Positions 15,429 to 24,289 of a stretch of DNA of 38,902 bases are shown here, one piece after another (position 1 is the stretch's first letter; each line of letters starts with the position of its first letter). This stretch comes from a virus: the IMG/VR virus record IMGVR_UViG_3300046787_000308, positions 1 through 38,902 of that record, one strand, 5' to 3'. A model generated the notes under the pieces. The model searched no databases. It was not told where the DNA came from and saw only the letters and a program-made list of their open reading frames with translations. Made by a program: the position numbers and the translations under genes.

Positions 15429-18400
15429 TACATTCAAACAGGTACTAGGTACTGTTGTCGGTGGTGTGATTGGATTTGTCACCACAGGGACACTACAGGG
15501 CGGATTTAAAGGTGCGGCGATCGGTTATGCGCTAGGATCATCGTTCGCTAACACAATACTCGATAATGTTGAAGGTCCACGCGTTGACGAACTCACGCTA
15601 CAGACTGGTGATTACGCAGTTGACATTAATCAGGTCTACGGTAGCGATGAGATAGCAGGTAATCTTATTTGGATCAAAGACAACACTATTGAAGAGGTCG
15701 AACACCGTGAAACTGTTAAGACCGGTGCTAAGGGCGGCAGCAAAAAACAAACGATAATCAGCTACACATATCAAGCAACATTTGCGATTGCGCTATGTGA
15801 TCACCCGATAGGCGCTATCAGTAAAATATATGCTGACAATGTTTTGATTTATGATCTCGTCGGTGAAACAGCAGGTAGTCTCGCTGAGTCTGAATTTAGT
15901 ATCGACAACATACGTATTTATGATGCGGGTAGTAATAACGCGGTCGACGATATCATTGAAGCCAGCGAAGGCGCTAACACTCCAGCGTTTAGAGGCGTTA
16001 GTTATGTTGTGTTCGAGAACTTTCAATTAGGTGACTTTGGAAATCGAATACCTAATTTTAGGTTTGTTGTCTATGATTATGAATCAGCGTCAAACAGTGC
16101 AGATAATACGTTTAGATCATTGAGTGGCGGTAGTAGTCTTAACATCGCTCCAGGTTTACAACCATCGAACGGCGCTAATATTGCTGTGAGTGCTGGACAA
16201 TACGCGGGCGCAGCAGTCTTTAATAAAATCGAAGTATTGTCAATCACACAAGCGTTTACGCATCCAACTGATACTGCGCGAAATTTAACTTACACGAATT
16301 TGCCTAAAATTACGCAGTACACAACAGGCGCTAGCGATGTCGCAACTATCGCTAGTCAGCGTAGAATTGAATTCGACCCGACGAAATTACCAACGCGTGT
16401 GCTATCGTCGAACATGAGTACGACAACGTTAAGACTGTACCCAATAAGCAACAGCAATCAATTCGTGTGTACATACAAAGAGACATCTAATATCACGCGA
16501 ATATGTGTAGCTGATCTTGATGGACGATCCTACCAATTATATAACCTGAACAACACAGACATTACCAACCTTGCAAACCCTATAGCGTTCCAAGTTGGTA
16601 ATTTTATCTACATCGGTAGCTCAAGTTTTAGTGGCTACATTAGAATATCTCAAGACACTACCGCGACCGCTATTACGTGGGATGCTCAAGTTAATCGTAG
16701 AGCTAGCGCACATGTTGCAATGGGTGGGAATCCATCGAACAGTAAAGCGTATGCGATCCGTGCCGATGGTGTAACGATCGAGTGCATTAGCGATACACTT
16801 GGTACAACATGGACTTTAAATACTACTGCTACGGTTACCAGTGAATTAATCGTTAGCGGTCGCGGCAATATTGTTAGTTATATAAGTACAGGCGTAACGC
16901 TCGTTACTGTAAAGTTAAGCGACGATGATACAACCGTCACTAACTTGAGCACGTTTACGTTGACTACTGGTATCGGTCGACTCGCTGTGATGTATTATAG
17001 CGGCTACGTTATGTTTTTACGCACGTACACCAACGCGCACAACGTTGCGGCTGATCCTAAATCTATGCTCGTTGCTAGTGGATCGGACGTTAGCGCATCG
17101 TCAAACAGCACAGCATTATCAGCGATTCAGCGCATACTTGGTGACAATCCGTTTATTGATCTTGACGATGTGAACCTTGACGACATTGACACTAGTATTA
17201 CGTTGGGTGGCTATTCGTTAAATCAACGATCGTCCACACTGAGTAAGTTGCATCCGATAATGCAGGCGTATCAAATCACGGGCAGTCTCGCTGATTATCA
17301 ATTACGACTTAGATCGCGTACAGATAATAATAGTGTGGTTGCAACTATCACCGCTGCCGATTTGCGATGGCACGAATTAGGGAGTGAAATACCCGACCAA
17401 GCAACGATAACAATTAAAAATGATCTTGACGTACCTGCGCGGGTAACAGTCAACTATCGTGATATTGATCGACAGTATGAACCATCACTACAATACACTG
17501 AGCGACTAGGGTCAATCAATGAAGCAGAATATGATTTAGATTTGCCAATGTCATTGACGGCAACCACTGCTAAACAGATATCGGACATCCTGTTAAAAGA
17601 CACTCATCTTGAATCACGTGGAATGGTGAGTATTGTCACTAACAATAAATTTTCGCACCTTGACGCCGATGATTTGATAGATGTTGAAACGGATAATAAC
17701 TCAATGTCGTTGCGTGTGGTCGATATCGAGAAAGGTAAGCCAGGATTAGTAAAAATCAATGCAGTGTTCGCAGATGTGTCGGTCTACACCAGTAACGATG
17801 TTGCCGACGCTGGAGCGGCGAGCACGTCGACAATTACACCGGTTAGCGAATCAATTACAACCGTGTTTGACACCGTACCGTTATATGATGCTCACAACGA
17901 TTATGGATTTTATTATGGTGCGTATCCTTATGATGGTACTAATGCTCGCTGGGGAGGCGCACAGATTGCGACAAGTCGCGATAACACTCAATGGATTAAT
18001 GTCGATCAGTTGTTTAACGGGTTGACATGTGGATCATGCAGCAACGCTTTAACGAGCGGTCAATTGTACACGGTGTTTGACCAATCAGAAACGCTCAATA
18101 TATTCATGAGTTACGGCACACTGTCAAGCGCAACCGAAACTCAAGTACGTAATAATACTGCTAACGTTGCTGTTTATGGTCGTCCTGGTCGATGGGAAGT
18201 TATTAAATTTATCACAGCGTCATTACAAGGAGATGGTAGCTACACGATTAGTAATTTGTTGCGAGGGTATTACGGTACACAACACAACATGGGTAACCAT
18301 ATGATTGGTGATCTGTTTATCATCGTCACCAATGAAACAGTGCGCCGACATAATTTACAAGTCGACGAAGCAATATATATTAAAGCAACGAGTTTTAACA

Positions 18401-18789
18401 GAATGTTCACGAGTAATGACGCTGTGTATATTGACGCACCAGATGAGTCTGTTAATCTCAGAGCACCAACACATATTAAAGCCACACGCGCAAGCGGTGA
18501 TATTACTCTATCATGGTTTAGATCGCTGCTGACTCAACGCGAGTGGGTATCGATTGATTGGACAACTACAGACGTGTACACGTTTGAGATCGACATCTTG
18601 AGCGGTGCAGGCGGTAGCGTATTAAGGACACTGACGGCGAGCGGCAGCAATGGACCATTTACAGTAAGTTACACGAGCGCACAACAGGTTACAGATTTCG
18701 GTAGCGCACAAAATTCAATATACGTTAACATTTATCAAACAGACACTGCCACAGGTCGTGGTATCGTGGGGCAAGGTTTAGCAATATGA
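15421..18789 (+). CDS. Tail tip/central host-specificity protein (GTA gp15-like)
   Basis: 1122 aa, the largest gene. The N-terminus (about 5-55) is Gly/Ala-rich with two hydrophobic stretches (TFKQVLGTVVGGVIGFV, GAAIGYALGS). A conserved phage-tail block follows with YAVDINQVYGSDEIAGNLIW. A segment typical of the Phage-tail_3 family lies around 596-700 (YSLNQRSSTLSKL, LADYQLRL, EIPDQATI). The GTA_TIM domain of the Rhodobacter protein is not evident, and a long variable beta region (about 270-560) takes its place. It forms the tip and likely contacts the receptor. The end overlaps the fibre gene (ATGA). Confidence 0.82.
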   Translation: MSNTFKQVLGTVVGGVIGFVTTGTLQGGFKGAAIGYALGSSFANTILDNVEGPRVDELTLQTGDYAVDINQVYGSDEIAGNLIWIKDNTIEEVEHRETVKTGAKGGSKKQTIISYTYQATFAIALCDHPIGAISKIYADNVLIYDLVGETAGSLAESEFSIDNIRIYDAGSNNAVDDIIEASEGANTPAFRGVSYVVFENFQLGDFGNRIPNFRFVVYDYESASNSADNTFRSLSGGSSLNIAPGLQPSNGANIAVSAGQYAGAAVFNKIEVLSITQAFTHPTDTARNLTYTNLPKITQYTTGASDVATIASQRRIEFDPTKLPTRVLSSNMSTTTLRLYPISNSNQFVCTYKETSNITRICVADLDGRSYQLYNLNNTDITNLANPIAFQVGNFIYIGSSSFSGYIRISQDTTATAITWDAQVNRRASAHVAMGGNPSNSKAYAIRADGVTIECISDTLGTTWTLNTTATVTSELIVSGRGNIVSYISTGVTLVTVKLSDDDTTVTNLSTFTLTTGIGRLAVMYYSGYVMFLRTYTNAHNVAADPKSMLVASGSDVSASSNSTALSAIQRILGDNPFIDLDDVNLDDIDTSITLGGYSLNQRSSTLSKLHPIMQAYQITGSLADYQLRLRSRTDNNSVVATITAADLRWHELGSEIPDQATITIKNDLDVPARVTVNYRDIDRQYEPSLQYTERLGSINEAEYDLDLPMSLTATTAKQISDILLKDTHLESRGMVSIVTNNKFSHLDADDLIDVETDNNSMSLRVVDIEKGKPGLVKINAVFADVSVYTSNDVADAGAASTSTITPVSESITTVFDTVPLYDAHNDYGFYYGAYPYDGTNARWGGAQIATSRDNTQWINVDQLFNGLTCGSCSNALTSGQLYTVFDQSETLNIFMSYGTLSSATETQVRNNTANVAVYGRPGRWEVIKFITASLQGDGSYTISNLLRGYYGTQHNMGNHMIGDLFIIVTNETVRRHNLQVDEAIYIKATSFNRMFTSNDAVYIDAPDESVNLRAPTHIKATRASGDITLSWFRSLLTQREWVSIDWTTTDVYTFEIDILSGAGGSVLRTLTASGSNGPFTVSYTSAQQVTDFGSAQNSIYVNIYQTDTATGRGIVGQGLAI

Positions 18790-20225
18790 CAACAGAGATA
18801 TTAAAACTCACTGAAGTATTAAGCACTGACGCGGATAAATTCACGATCCACAACACGGCACTTAGGGAAATCGAGAGCCGTTTAATTCGTGTAAAATCTA
18901 AAACAAATGGTGGTCCACCAGCCTCGCCCGCAAGCGGTGATACATATATTGTGGATGTTGCTAGCGGTGCGTGGGCATCGTTTACGGTCGGTAATATTGC
19001 TCACTATTATGGCGGTGCATGGACTCAAGCGCTACCGTTGGAAGGTTGGCGCGAGTGGGTAAATGATGCTGACCGCGAACACATTTACAACGGTACAAAT
19101 TGGAATACTTACAACATTAACAGCGGTCCAGCTACTAGTGCTACTTCAATATCTATAATCGACAACACGGCTAACGCGTTTGCAATAAATGAAGGTGCGA
19201 ATCAATATTTTGGCATCACAACAACTAACGGTAGTGAAACCGTTAACATTGCCGCAAATAGCACACCGGTAAGCATTCAAGGTGTCACTACACACACTGA
19301 AAACGTATCAGTCACCAAGAGCACGAACGGTGCTATAAAATTCGACGTAATTAACGTTAACACAGGTGTAGCAGCGAACGCGCAAATTAGATTCAGCAAC
19401 GACAACTCAAATTTTGCGAGCATGAACTTAACAGGCGTCAATTACACAGGTGTCGCATCGTGGCAGGATTCATGGGTGTGGTACATGGATTCAGGTCTTA
19501 GCGGAGGCCTGAAATTATCGATTGATACTGGCGGGGTCAAAATCTCAACTAGTGGATTAGAAACTAGTGATTTTGTAGTTGATGATAGCGGTAACGTGAC
19601 GGTGGGTGTAGGTAAATTGAGATTGGTCGATGGATCAGCGGCAGCGCCTTCGAGCAGTTTTACGAACGACATAGACACAGGGATATATTCGTCGGCGGCT
19701 AATAGTATCGGGTTTTCTTGTGGTGGATCACTCAAAGCTGAATTAAATTCATCGGGACAACTATCAATACCTAGTGGCAGCATTGTTCTAAATGGTGGTG
19801 ATGCTCTCACCACATACGACGAAGGCATTTGGACACCCAGCATAGTTGACTCAAGTTTCAGCGGATCGGAAGGCGTTACGTATTCGGCGCAGGTGGGTAC
19901 ATACACACGCATAGGTGATGAGGTACATATTCAAGGGCAGATTATTGTCACAAGTTTAGGTACGTTAACTGCTGGCGATCCTGTGTACCTTGCTGGATTA
20001 CCATTCGCTGCTGAAAACGTTTCGTCGAGTCGATCGGGTATCAGTGTTCACGCTGCGTCAGGATTGAACATCACTGCGGGTCATAGTATCGAGGGTAGAA
20101 TTTTAGAAAACACTTCTTACGCTGATTTGCAAGTATGGGACTCCACCGCAGGAACCACCAGCATGTTAGTGTCGGAATTAAGTGCAACAGGCGATATAGT
20201 ATTCTCAGGCAACTATAAGGTGTAA
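18786..20225 (+). CDS. Tail fibre/receptor-binding protein with DUF2793-like N-terminal region
   Basis: 479 aa. An N-terminal helical stretch (about 1-38) is followed by a DUF2793-like module (about 40-110: GGPPASPASGDTYIVD, GGAWTQALPLEGWREWV). The rest is Gly/Ser/Asn-rich and likely a beta-structured trimeric fibre. It has FTNDIDTGIYSSAANSIGFS (about 295-315) and YDEGIWTPSIVDS (about 339-351), which recur in receptor-binding tips of many phages. The probable C-terminal domain (about 352-479) is a globular beta head. It is predicted to bind the cell surface. Host range would be set largely here and in the tip protein. Confidence 0.75.
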   Translation: MTTEILKLTEVLSTDADKFTIHNTALREIESRLIRVKSKTNGGPPASPASGDTYIVDVASGAWASFTVGNIAHYYGGAWTQALPLEGWREWVNDADREHIYNGTNWNTYNINSGPATSATSISIIDNTANAFAINEGANQYFGITTTNGSETVNIAANSTPVSIQGVTTHTENVSVTKSTNGAIKFDVINVNTGVAANAQIRFSNDNSNFASMNLTGVNYTGVASWQDSWVWYMDSGLSGGLKLSIDTGGVKISTSGLETSDFVVDDSGNVTVGVGKLRLVDGSAAAPSSSFTNDIDTGIYSSAANSIGFSCGGSLKAELNSSGQLSIPSGSIVLNGGDALTTYDEGIWTPSIVDSSFSGSEGVTYSAQVGTYTRIGDEVHIQGQIIVTSLGTLTAGDPVYLAGLPFAAENVSSSRSGISVHAASGLNITAGHSIEGRILENTSYADLQVWDSTAGTTSMLVSELSATGDIVFSGNYKV

Positions 20226-20228
20226 AAA

Positions 20229-20741
20229 ATGAAAGATTATGAAGTAACAATAAAATCGAACTCGGTTAGTGTCAAAACTAAAGAGTTTAAAGAGATGATC
20301 GATCCTGACACTAATGATTATGTCAGAGTTCCTTTAAGCGCCCATCGCAAAGCAATCGGGTTGGGCGACTTTAAAGGCGATGCTCAGAAATATAAGCGAG
20401 CTGTTGAGGAAATGTTGGAGGAGCCTTACGGCAAAAAGTTTTCTGATTTGATCGCAGTGCGCGCATCACTTGAGCAAGAACTCGACTTTCAAAAAGAGTT
20501 ACTAAAAGCTGTTGTTGACCGTAACACGGTTTTAATTCGGGATCTCGAAGCTGAGCGGGTTTCGAGACTCGAATTAAAACATAACTTATCAACAATGACG
20601 GATGAACTCGAAGTCGATAGAAAAATAAGACAAGAAACACAGGAAGAGTTGATCAAACTCGCGACGGCATATGAAACGCTCAAGCTCAAGAACGCTGCGT
20701 TAGAAAAAGAACTCACAATAATGGAGAATCTACAACGATGA
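20229..20741 (+). CDS. Coiled-coil protein of unknown function after the tail fibre
   Basis: 170 aa. The first 70 residues are soluble and charged (ending in EEPYGKKFSDLIAV). The remainder (about 75-165) is a continuous heptad-rich coiled coil, ASLEQELDFQKELLKA onwards, rich in Glu, Leu and Lys. A fibre-assembly or minor virion role is suggested by position between the fibre and lysis genes, but I recognise no family. The start follows a run of As at 20222-20228, and its stop overlaps the next ORF (ATGA). Confidence 0.6.
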   Translation: MKDYEVTIKSNSVSVKTKEFKEMIDPDTNDYVRVPLSAHRKAIGLGDFKGDAQKYKRAVEEMLEEPYGKKFSDLIAVRASLEQELDFQKELLKAVVDRNTVLIRDLEAERVSRLELKHNLSTMTDELEVDRKIRQETQEELIKLATAYETLKLKNAALEKELTIMENLQR

Positions 20742-21052
20742 AAAAATTAATCTTAGCACTGTGTTTAATATCGTCCCAATCCTTTGCAGCAACATTGCAC
20801 GCGCCAGGAACGATGAGCGACGGCGCACCGCTTAACGCTTCAGATATTAAACATTATATTATCGAGTATAACCGAGTCACTCGCTCGACGATGCAAAGCG
20901 CGGGCATTATCGTAATACCTCCGAAAACTTCAAGTATTCGCGCTAAAACGGTTTTGATGAATGGCGTTGAGTCCAATTGGTCGAATGAACTTATATTCAT
21001 CATAAAACCTAGCCCACCACGATTAACGAAAACTGACGGACTAGGGATATGA
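20738..21052 (+). CDS. Secreted small protein with FN3-like domain
   Basis: 104 aa. The first 17 residues are a strong signal peptide (MKKLILALCLISSQSFA, cleavage before ATLHAPG). The mature part has a fibronectin type III-like pattern: DGAPLNASDIKHYIIEY, later RAKTVLMNGVESNWSNEL, ending near PRLTKTDGLGI. A periplasmic or exported role is likely. It sits immediately before the endolysin and could take part in lysis or in superinfection exclusion; both are guesses. The stop overlaps the endolysin start (ATGA). Confidence 0.6.
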   Translation: MKKLILALCLISSQSFAATLHAPGTMSDGAPLNASDIKHYIIEYNRVTRSTMQSAGIIVIPPKTSSIRAKTVLMNGVESNWSNELIFIIKPSPPRLTKTDGLGI

Positions 21053-21600
21053 TTAACTTTGATTTTATCGCAACGCTCGAAGGTGGTTGTAGGGTTACTG
21101 GCTACGTTCCTGCTGCTGGAGTGAGTCAATCGGGTGTAACGATTGCGACTGGTTTTGATCTAGGTTGTCGTGATGAACGTGATCTTGTCGCGTTAGGGTT
21201 TTCTGAAAGCCTAATTGGTAAACTCAAACCATACTTAGGTTTGAGAACTTACGAAGCGCAAAAAGTACTGTTGAGAAAACCTTTAGTAATTACACAACCT
21301 GAAGCAAGGTTTATTAATAACTGTGTTAAAAGTAACGCAATAACACAGTTGATTGAAAACTACCCAGACTTTGAAGCGCTCTCGAACGAGTGTCAAACGG
21401 TAATAGCTAGTGTAGCTTTTCAATACGGTAATCTTGAAAAAAGATGTCCAAAGTTTTGGAAATTCTGTATTGCTAAAGATTGGGAAAACGTTATTATTGA
21501 GTTGAATAATTTTGGTGATCGTTACCCGACTCGACGAAAAAAAGAGTCGCAATTACTTAAAAGGTGGATGAATGGAAATATTAAAACGATTGAGTCTTAA
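21049..21600 (+). CDS. Endolysin, pesticin-like/T4 lysozyme-type muramidase
   Basis: 183 aa; cleaves the peptidoglycan glycan backbone during lysis. Catalytic Glu11 lies in FIATLEGG, followed by the GYVPAAGVSQSGVTIATGFDLG block (about 18-39) with Thr/Asp residues expected for the pesticin C-terminal fold. Later come QTVIASVAFQYG (about 122-133) and NFGDRYPTRRKKES, all typical of that muramidase family. No signal peptide or transmembrane start is seen, so a holin is needed to release it. It overlaps the preceding secreted protein by 4 bp and the next small ORF by 29 bp. Confidence 0.82.
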   Translation: MINFDFIATLEGGCRVTGYVPAAGVSQSGVTIATGFDLGCRDERDLVALGFSESLIGKLKPYLGLRTYEAQKVLLRKPLVITQPEARFINNCVKSNAITQLIENYPDFEALSNECQTVIASVAFQYGNLEKRCPKFWKFCIAKDWENVIIELNNFGDRYPTRRKKESQLLKRWMNGNIKTIES

Positions 21601-21742
21601 AAATACTAGTAGTCAAGTCGCTTTGGTCACTAGCGCGTTAACTGGAGGCGCAGTAACAGCAGGCGCAACCGACACGCTCGAAGGACAGATAGCAACATTA
21701 GTAATGTCAGTAATTTCAATAATTTTATGGTTTAAAAAGTAA
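21572..21742 (+). CDS. Small membrane protein, holin candidate
   Basis: A 56-aa ORF starting inside the endolysin gene, with a strong AAGGTGG site at 21560-21566. The N-terminus is basic (MEILKRLSLKN), a Gly/Ala/Thr-rich middle (about 17-35) may form a weak helix, and the C-terminus is a clear membrane span (GQIATLVMSVISIILWFKK). The product is the right size and place for a holin or a pinholin-like partner of the endolysin. It could instead be an antiholin or a spanin-like component; only one clear membrane span is seen. Confidence 0.5.
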   Translation: MEILKRLSLKNTSSQVALVTSALTGGAVTAGATDTLEGQIATLVMSVISIILWFKK

Positions 21743-21767
21743 CACCTCGTAATATCAGAAACTAGTT

Positions 21768-21791
21768 ATGAGCGTTGAAACACACGCTCAT
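21768..21791. terminator. 8-bp hairpin between late and replication modules
   Basis: ATGAGCGT at 21768-21775 pairs perfectly with ACGCTCAT at 21784-21791, leaving an 8-base loop. It lies in the only real intergenic gap between the structural/lysis block and the replication block. There is no downstream U-tract, so it may be a regulatory or processing site rather than a rho-independent terminator. An in-frame ATG at 21768 lies inside the stem and lacks a ribosome binding site; the next gene is better started at 21819. Confidence 0.45.
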
Positions 21792-21818
21792 AATATTCAC
21801 ACAATCAAGGTAATTAAA

Positions 21819-22442
21819 ATGAAATTAACAGTAGACTTGTCGAATCCTGAGGATATCGGCAGAGCTTTAGATTTTTTAAACGTGTTCTGCACCGAGAGTG
21901 TCAACACAGTACAGAGCGTACCAGCGGTTGAGTTATATCACGACGAAGCGCAAACAGTACCGAAAACGCATGATTCCACAACAGCAATCGTCGATGCGCG
22001 CACAGATAAACACGGTCGTATGTATGATGCGCGAATCGACTCAAGTAATCGAGAGTTGCTCAAGGATGGCGAATGGTGCAAACGTCGCAAACCTAAAGAC
22101 ATGACTGATAGTCAATGGTTGCAGTATCGCGCTAAAGTAATGAGCGAATACGAACCTGCTACCACCGAAGATGTTAGCAGTTTGTTCGGTGTTACAACGC
22201 CCGCTGCTACGGAACAGGTTGAAAACGACATTCGTTCGTTATTCGGCGAGCAACCAACAGCAATCACGTACGAAGCGCTTAGCGAAAAACTAGTCTGTGC
22301 ATTGATGGACAATTTTCAACCGTACTTTACAAGTAACACTGTTGCTAGCGCGTGTGCGAGTTGTCAGATCCCCAACCTCGCGGCAGCTAAAAACGATCCT
22401 GACATGCTAGCAAAACTTAACCGTATACTGTTTCCATCATGA
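21819..22442 (+). CDS. Conserved phage protein of the recombination/replication cluster
   Basis: 207 aa, chosen from ATG 21819, which has AAGG 8 bases upstream. An upstream ATG at 21768 would add 17 residues within a hairpin. The pattern DKHGRMYDARIDSSNRELLKDGEWCKRRKP (about 63-92, shown in part) resembles a motif I recall upstream of DUF2800 genes in many phages; its function is unknown to me. The centre (about 112-150) has two similar segments, VSSLFGVTTPAA and IRSLFGEQPTA. Its stop overlaps the nuclease gene (ATGA), suggesting joint expression. Confidence 0.55.
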   Translation: MKLTVDLSNPEDIGRALDFLNVFCTESVNTVQSVPAVELYHDEAQTVPKTHDSTTAIVDARTDKHGRMYDARIDSSNRELLKDGEWCKRRKPKDMTDSQWLQYRAKVMSEYEPATTEDVSSLFGVTTPAATEQVENDIRSLFGEQPTAITYEALSEKLVCALMDNFQPYFTSNTVASACASCQIPNLAAAKNDPDMLAKLNRILFPS

Positions 22443-23440
22443 TTAAAATTTACCCGTCACATGCCATGCGAATTGTAAAATGCCCTGGCAGCGCGGTACT
22501 GAACTCAGCAGCAGTTGATATAACACGAGATCGAACGGCGGCCGATGAGGGTATTGAACTACACAGACGCGCTCAAGATTATTTACAGGGTGATAGTGAT
22601 TGCACGCATGATGATCCTATTGCGAGTTATGTGAACTATTGTCGCTCGTTACCTCGCGGACAAGTGATGATCGAGAAAAAACTCAACACGTATTGGGGCA
22701 ATGGATATGTTGATTTCGCAGTGGTGTACGACGATGTGTTAGAGATAGTCGATTTTAAAACAGGTCGCCGCGCGGTTGACGATTACAATCAGTTAGTAAT
22801 ATATGCCGCTGCGCTCATTATGCAAACCATCAACACCGTTAGGCTCACGTATGTGCAGCCTAACGGCTATCACCCTGATGGACCTATACGTACGCTTGTA
22901 ATGACTCGCGACGAACTTAAACAGCGTAGCGATTATATCAACTCGCGTAAAGATCTCGCGTTAACCGATCGAGCGCCGTTGTTCAGCGGATCTCATTGCT
23001 ATCGTTGCGCAAGACAATATGATTGTCCAGCAAATACTATGGCAGCGGGTAATGCTATCGACGTTGCAAGCGATGTTAGTAAACAGGGCGCAGATTCAAG
23101 TAGCGAATGGTTGAGTAACGAGCTTATCGTGTTAGAGCGAGCGGCAGAGTTGCTTAAGGAGCGGATAATCAGTGTAGAAGAAATATTAACGCATAAAATT
23201 AAAAGCGGTGAACGTTCCAGCGTGTTCGAAATAGCGCCAAGCTTCGGGCATCGTAAATTTAATATTAGTAATGATGAAGTTAAAGTGAGGTGCAAACTAG
23301 CAGGAATTGAACACAGTGAAACGGTTTTAAAATCACCAGCACAGTTAGAAAAATGTGGCTTAGATGTTACTAAAATAACGTCGAAACCATCGGCAATGAA
23401 ACTCAAACGAATTAATAATGAGGTGTTTAAAAATGGGTAA
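22439..23440 (+). CDS. DUF2800 family PD-(D/E)XK nuclease (RecB/Cas4-like)
   Basis: 333 aa. The nuclease core is visible: His42 region (ELHRRAQ), Glu79 (IEKKLN), GYVDFAVV with Asp92, and the EIVDFKTG motif with Asp105 and Lys107, followed by YNQLVIYAAAL (motif with Gln118). A CYRCARQYDCPA segment (about 188-199) could bind a metal or an iron-sulphur cluster, as in Cas4-like enzymes. Members act as exonucleases in phage recombination and probably partner with the ssDNA-binding protein downstream. The stop overlaps that gene's region. Confidence 0.8.
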   Translation: MIKIYPSHAMRIVKCPGSAVLNSAAVDITRDRTAADEGIELHRRAQDYLQGDSDCTHDDPIASYVNYCRSLPRGQVMIEKKLNTYWGNGYVDFAVVYDDVLEIVDFKTGRRAVDDYNQLVIYAAALIMQTINTVRLTYVQPNGYHPDGPIRTLVMTRDELKQRSDYINSRKDLALTDRAPLFSGSHCYRCARQYDCPANTMAAGNAIDVASDVSKQGADSSSEWLSNELIVLERAAELLKERIISVEEILTHKIKSGERSSVFEIAPSFGHRKFNISNDEVKVRCKLAGIEHSETVLKSPAQLEKCGLDVTKITSKPSAMKLKRINNEVFKNG

Positions 23441-24281
23441 TGTAATTTCACCAGTGGGCAGAATAGTGCAAGGCGATCTATTCGAAGGCAGTACTAACGG
23501 CTATCAAAACAAACCTTATGGATTGCGACAAGATGGCAGTGTTATCAAAAAATGGTTTATTGCATTAGCGATCGAGAAAAATAATCCTGACCTCGCTAAG
23601 TTTATGCAAGATCTATTAGGACAAGCGCGTCAAGCGTGGCCAACATTTCACGGCAATCACTTGGACAACAACGTTTTCAAGTCGAAGATAGCCGACGGTG
23701 ACGCGACCGACGATCAAAACATGAAAGGGTGCGTTATATTCAAACTGGAATCGCAATACCCGCCAACAATTTTTGCGCCCGATTGTAAACGAGTAATAAC
23801 GAATCCTGAAGAAGTTAAACGCGGCTACTACATACAGGTAGCGGGTAGTTATGAGACAAATGGTGACAACCAAAAGCCTGGAATGAAATTCTGGCTACAG
23901 AAAGTTTTGTTCAAATACGCAGGGACTGAGATCAAAGGCAGTAGTGACGGCTCGTGTTTTGTTGATGCGTCGAGTGGTTATCGCCCAGCCGGTGCCGTTG
24001 ATATTGCACAACAAGGCTTCGCGCCTCACGCTGTGCAGGGACAACCTCAAGGGTTCGCGCCTCACGCTGTGCAGGGACAACCTCAAGGGTTCGGAGTGCC
24101 ACAAGCAAACCCTCAGCAGGTCGTACCTGCGCACAATGTGGGATTCGGCCAGTCACCAACTACTCAACAGAACCACACTTCGCATCAAATCCCTATTACT
24201 CAGCATGGTGTGACGAATGCGACATCCCCTTCTAATCATGTTGTGCCAGATTACTCGTTTCTAACTCCACCACAAAGGTAA
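23433..24281 (+). CDS. DUF2815 single-stranded DNA-binding protein
   Basis: 282 aa from ATG 23433; an earlier in-frame ATG at 23418 lacks support, while 23433 has GAGG at a good distance. The N-terminal OB-fold-like region (about 10-165) has GDLFEGSTNG, LDNNVFKSKIADGD, GCVIFKLESQYPPT and GYYIQVAG, matching DUF2815, a T7 gp2.5-like group. The C-terminus (about 175-282) is a disordered Gly/Gln/Pro/His-rich tail carrying two exact copies of a 12-residue unit (GFAPHAVQGQPQ) and ending in LTPPQR. Such tails recruit other replication proteins. Confidence 0.75.
   Translation: MGNVISPVGRIVQGDLFEGSTNGYQNKPYGLRQDGSVIKKWFIALAIEKNNPDLAKFMQDLLGQARQAWPTFHGNHLDNNVFKSKIADGDATDDQNMKGCVIFKLESQYPPTIFAPDCKRVITNPEEVKRGYYIQVAGSYETNGDNQKPGMKFWLQKVLFKYAGTEIKGSSDGSCFVDASSGYRPAGAVDIAQQGFAPHAVQGQPQGFAPHAVQGQPQGFGVPQANPQQVVPAHNVGFGQSPTTQQNHTSHQIPITQHGVTNATSPSNHVVPDYSFLTPPQR
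24018..24089 (+). repeat. 36-bp perfect tandem repeat within the ssDNA-binding gene
   Basis: Two adjacent identical 36-bp units (24018-24053 and 24054-24089) encode the 12-residue repeat GFAPHAVQGQPQ in the protein tail. In-frame units and complete identity suggest a recent slippage expansion in a disordered region. It is not a CRISPR, since no spacers separate the units. Confidence 0.9.
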
Positions 24282-24289
24282 GGTGTTTT

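Noticed and set aside
19442-19912. 156-aa minus-strand ORF opposite the tail fibre
   Set aside because: Low-complexity Pro/Ser/Leu-rich shadow of a clear fibre gene with no ribosome binding site or neighbours on that strand.
22999-23451. 150-aa minus-strand ORF opposite the DUF2800 nuclease
   Set aside because: Antisense shadow of a gene with an intact catalytic motif set; Ser/Leu-rich product and no supporting start.
24018-24089. Possible CRISPR array
   Set aside because: Two adjacent in-frame 36-bp units with no spacers inside an ssDNA-binding protein gene.
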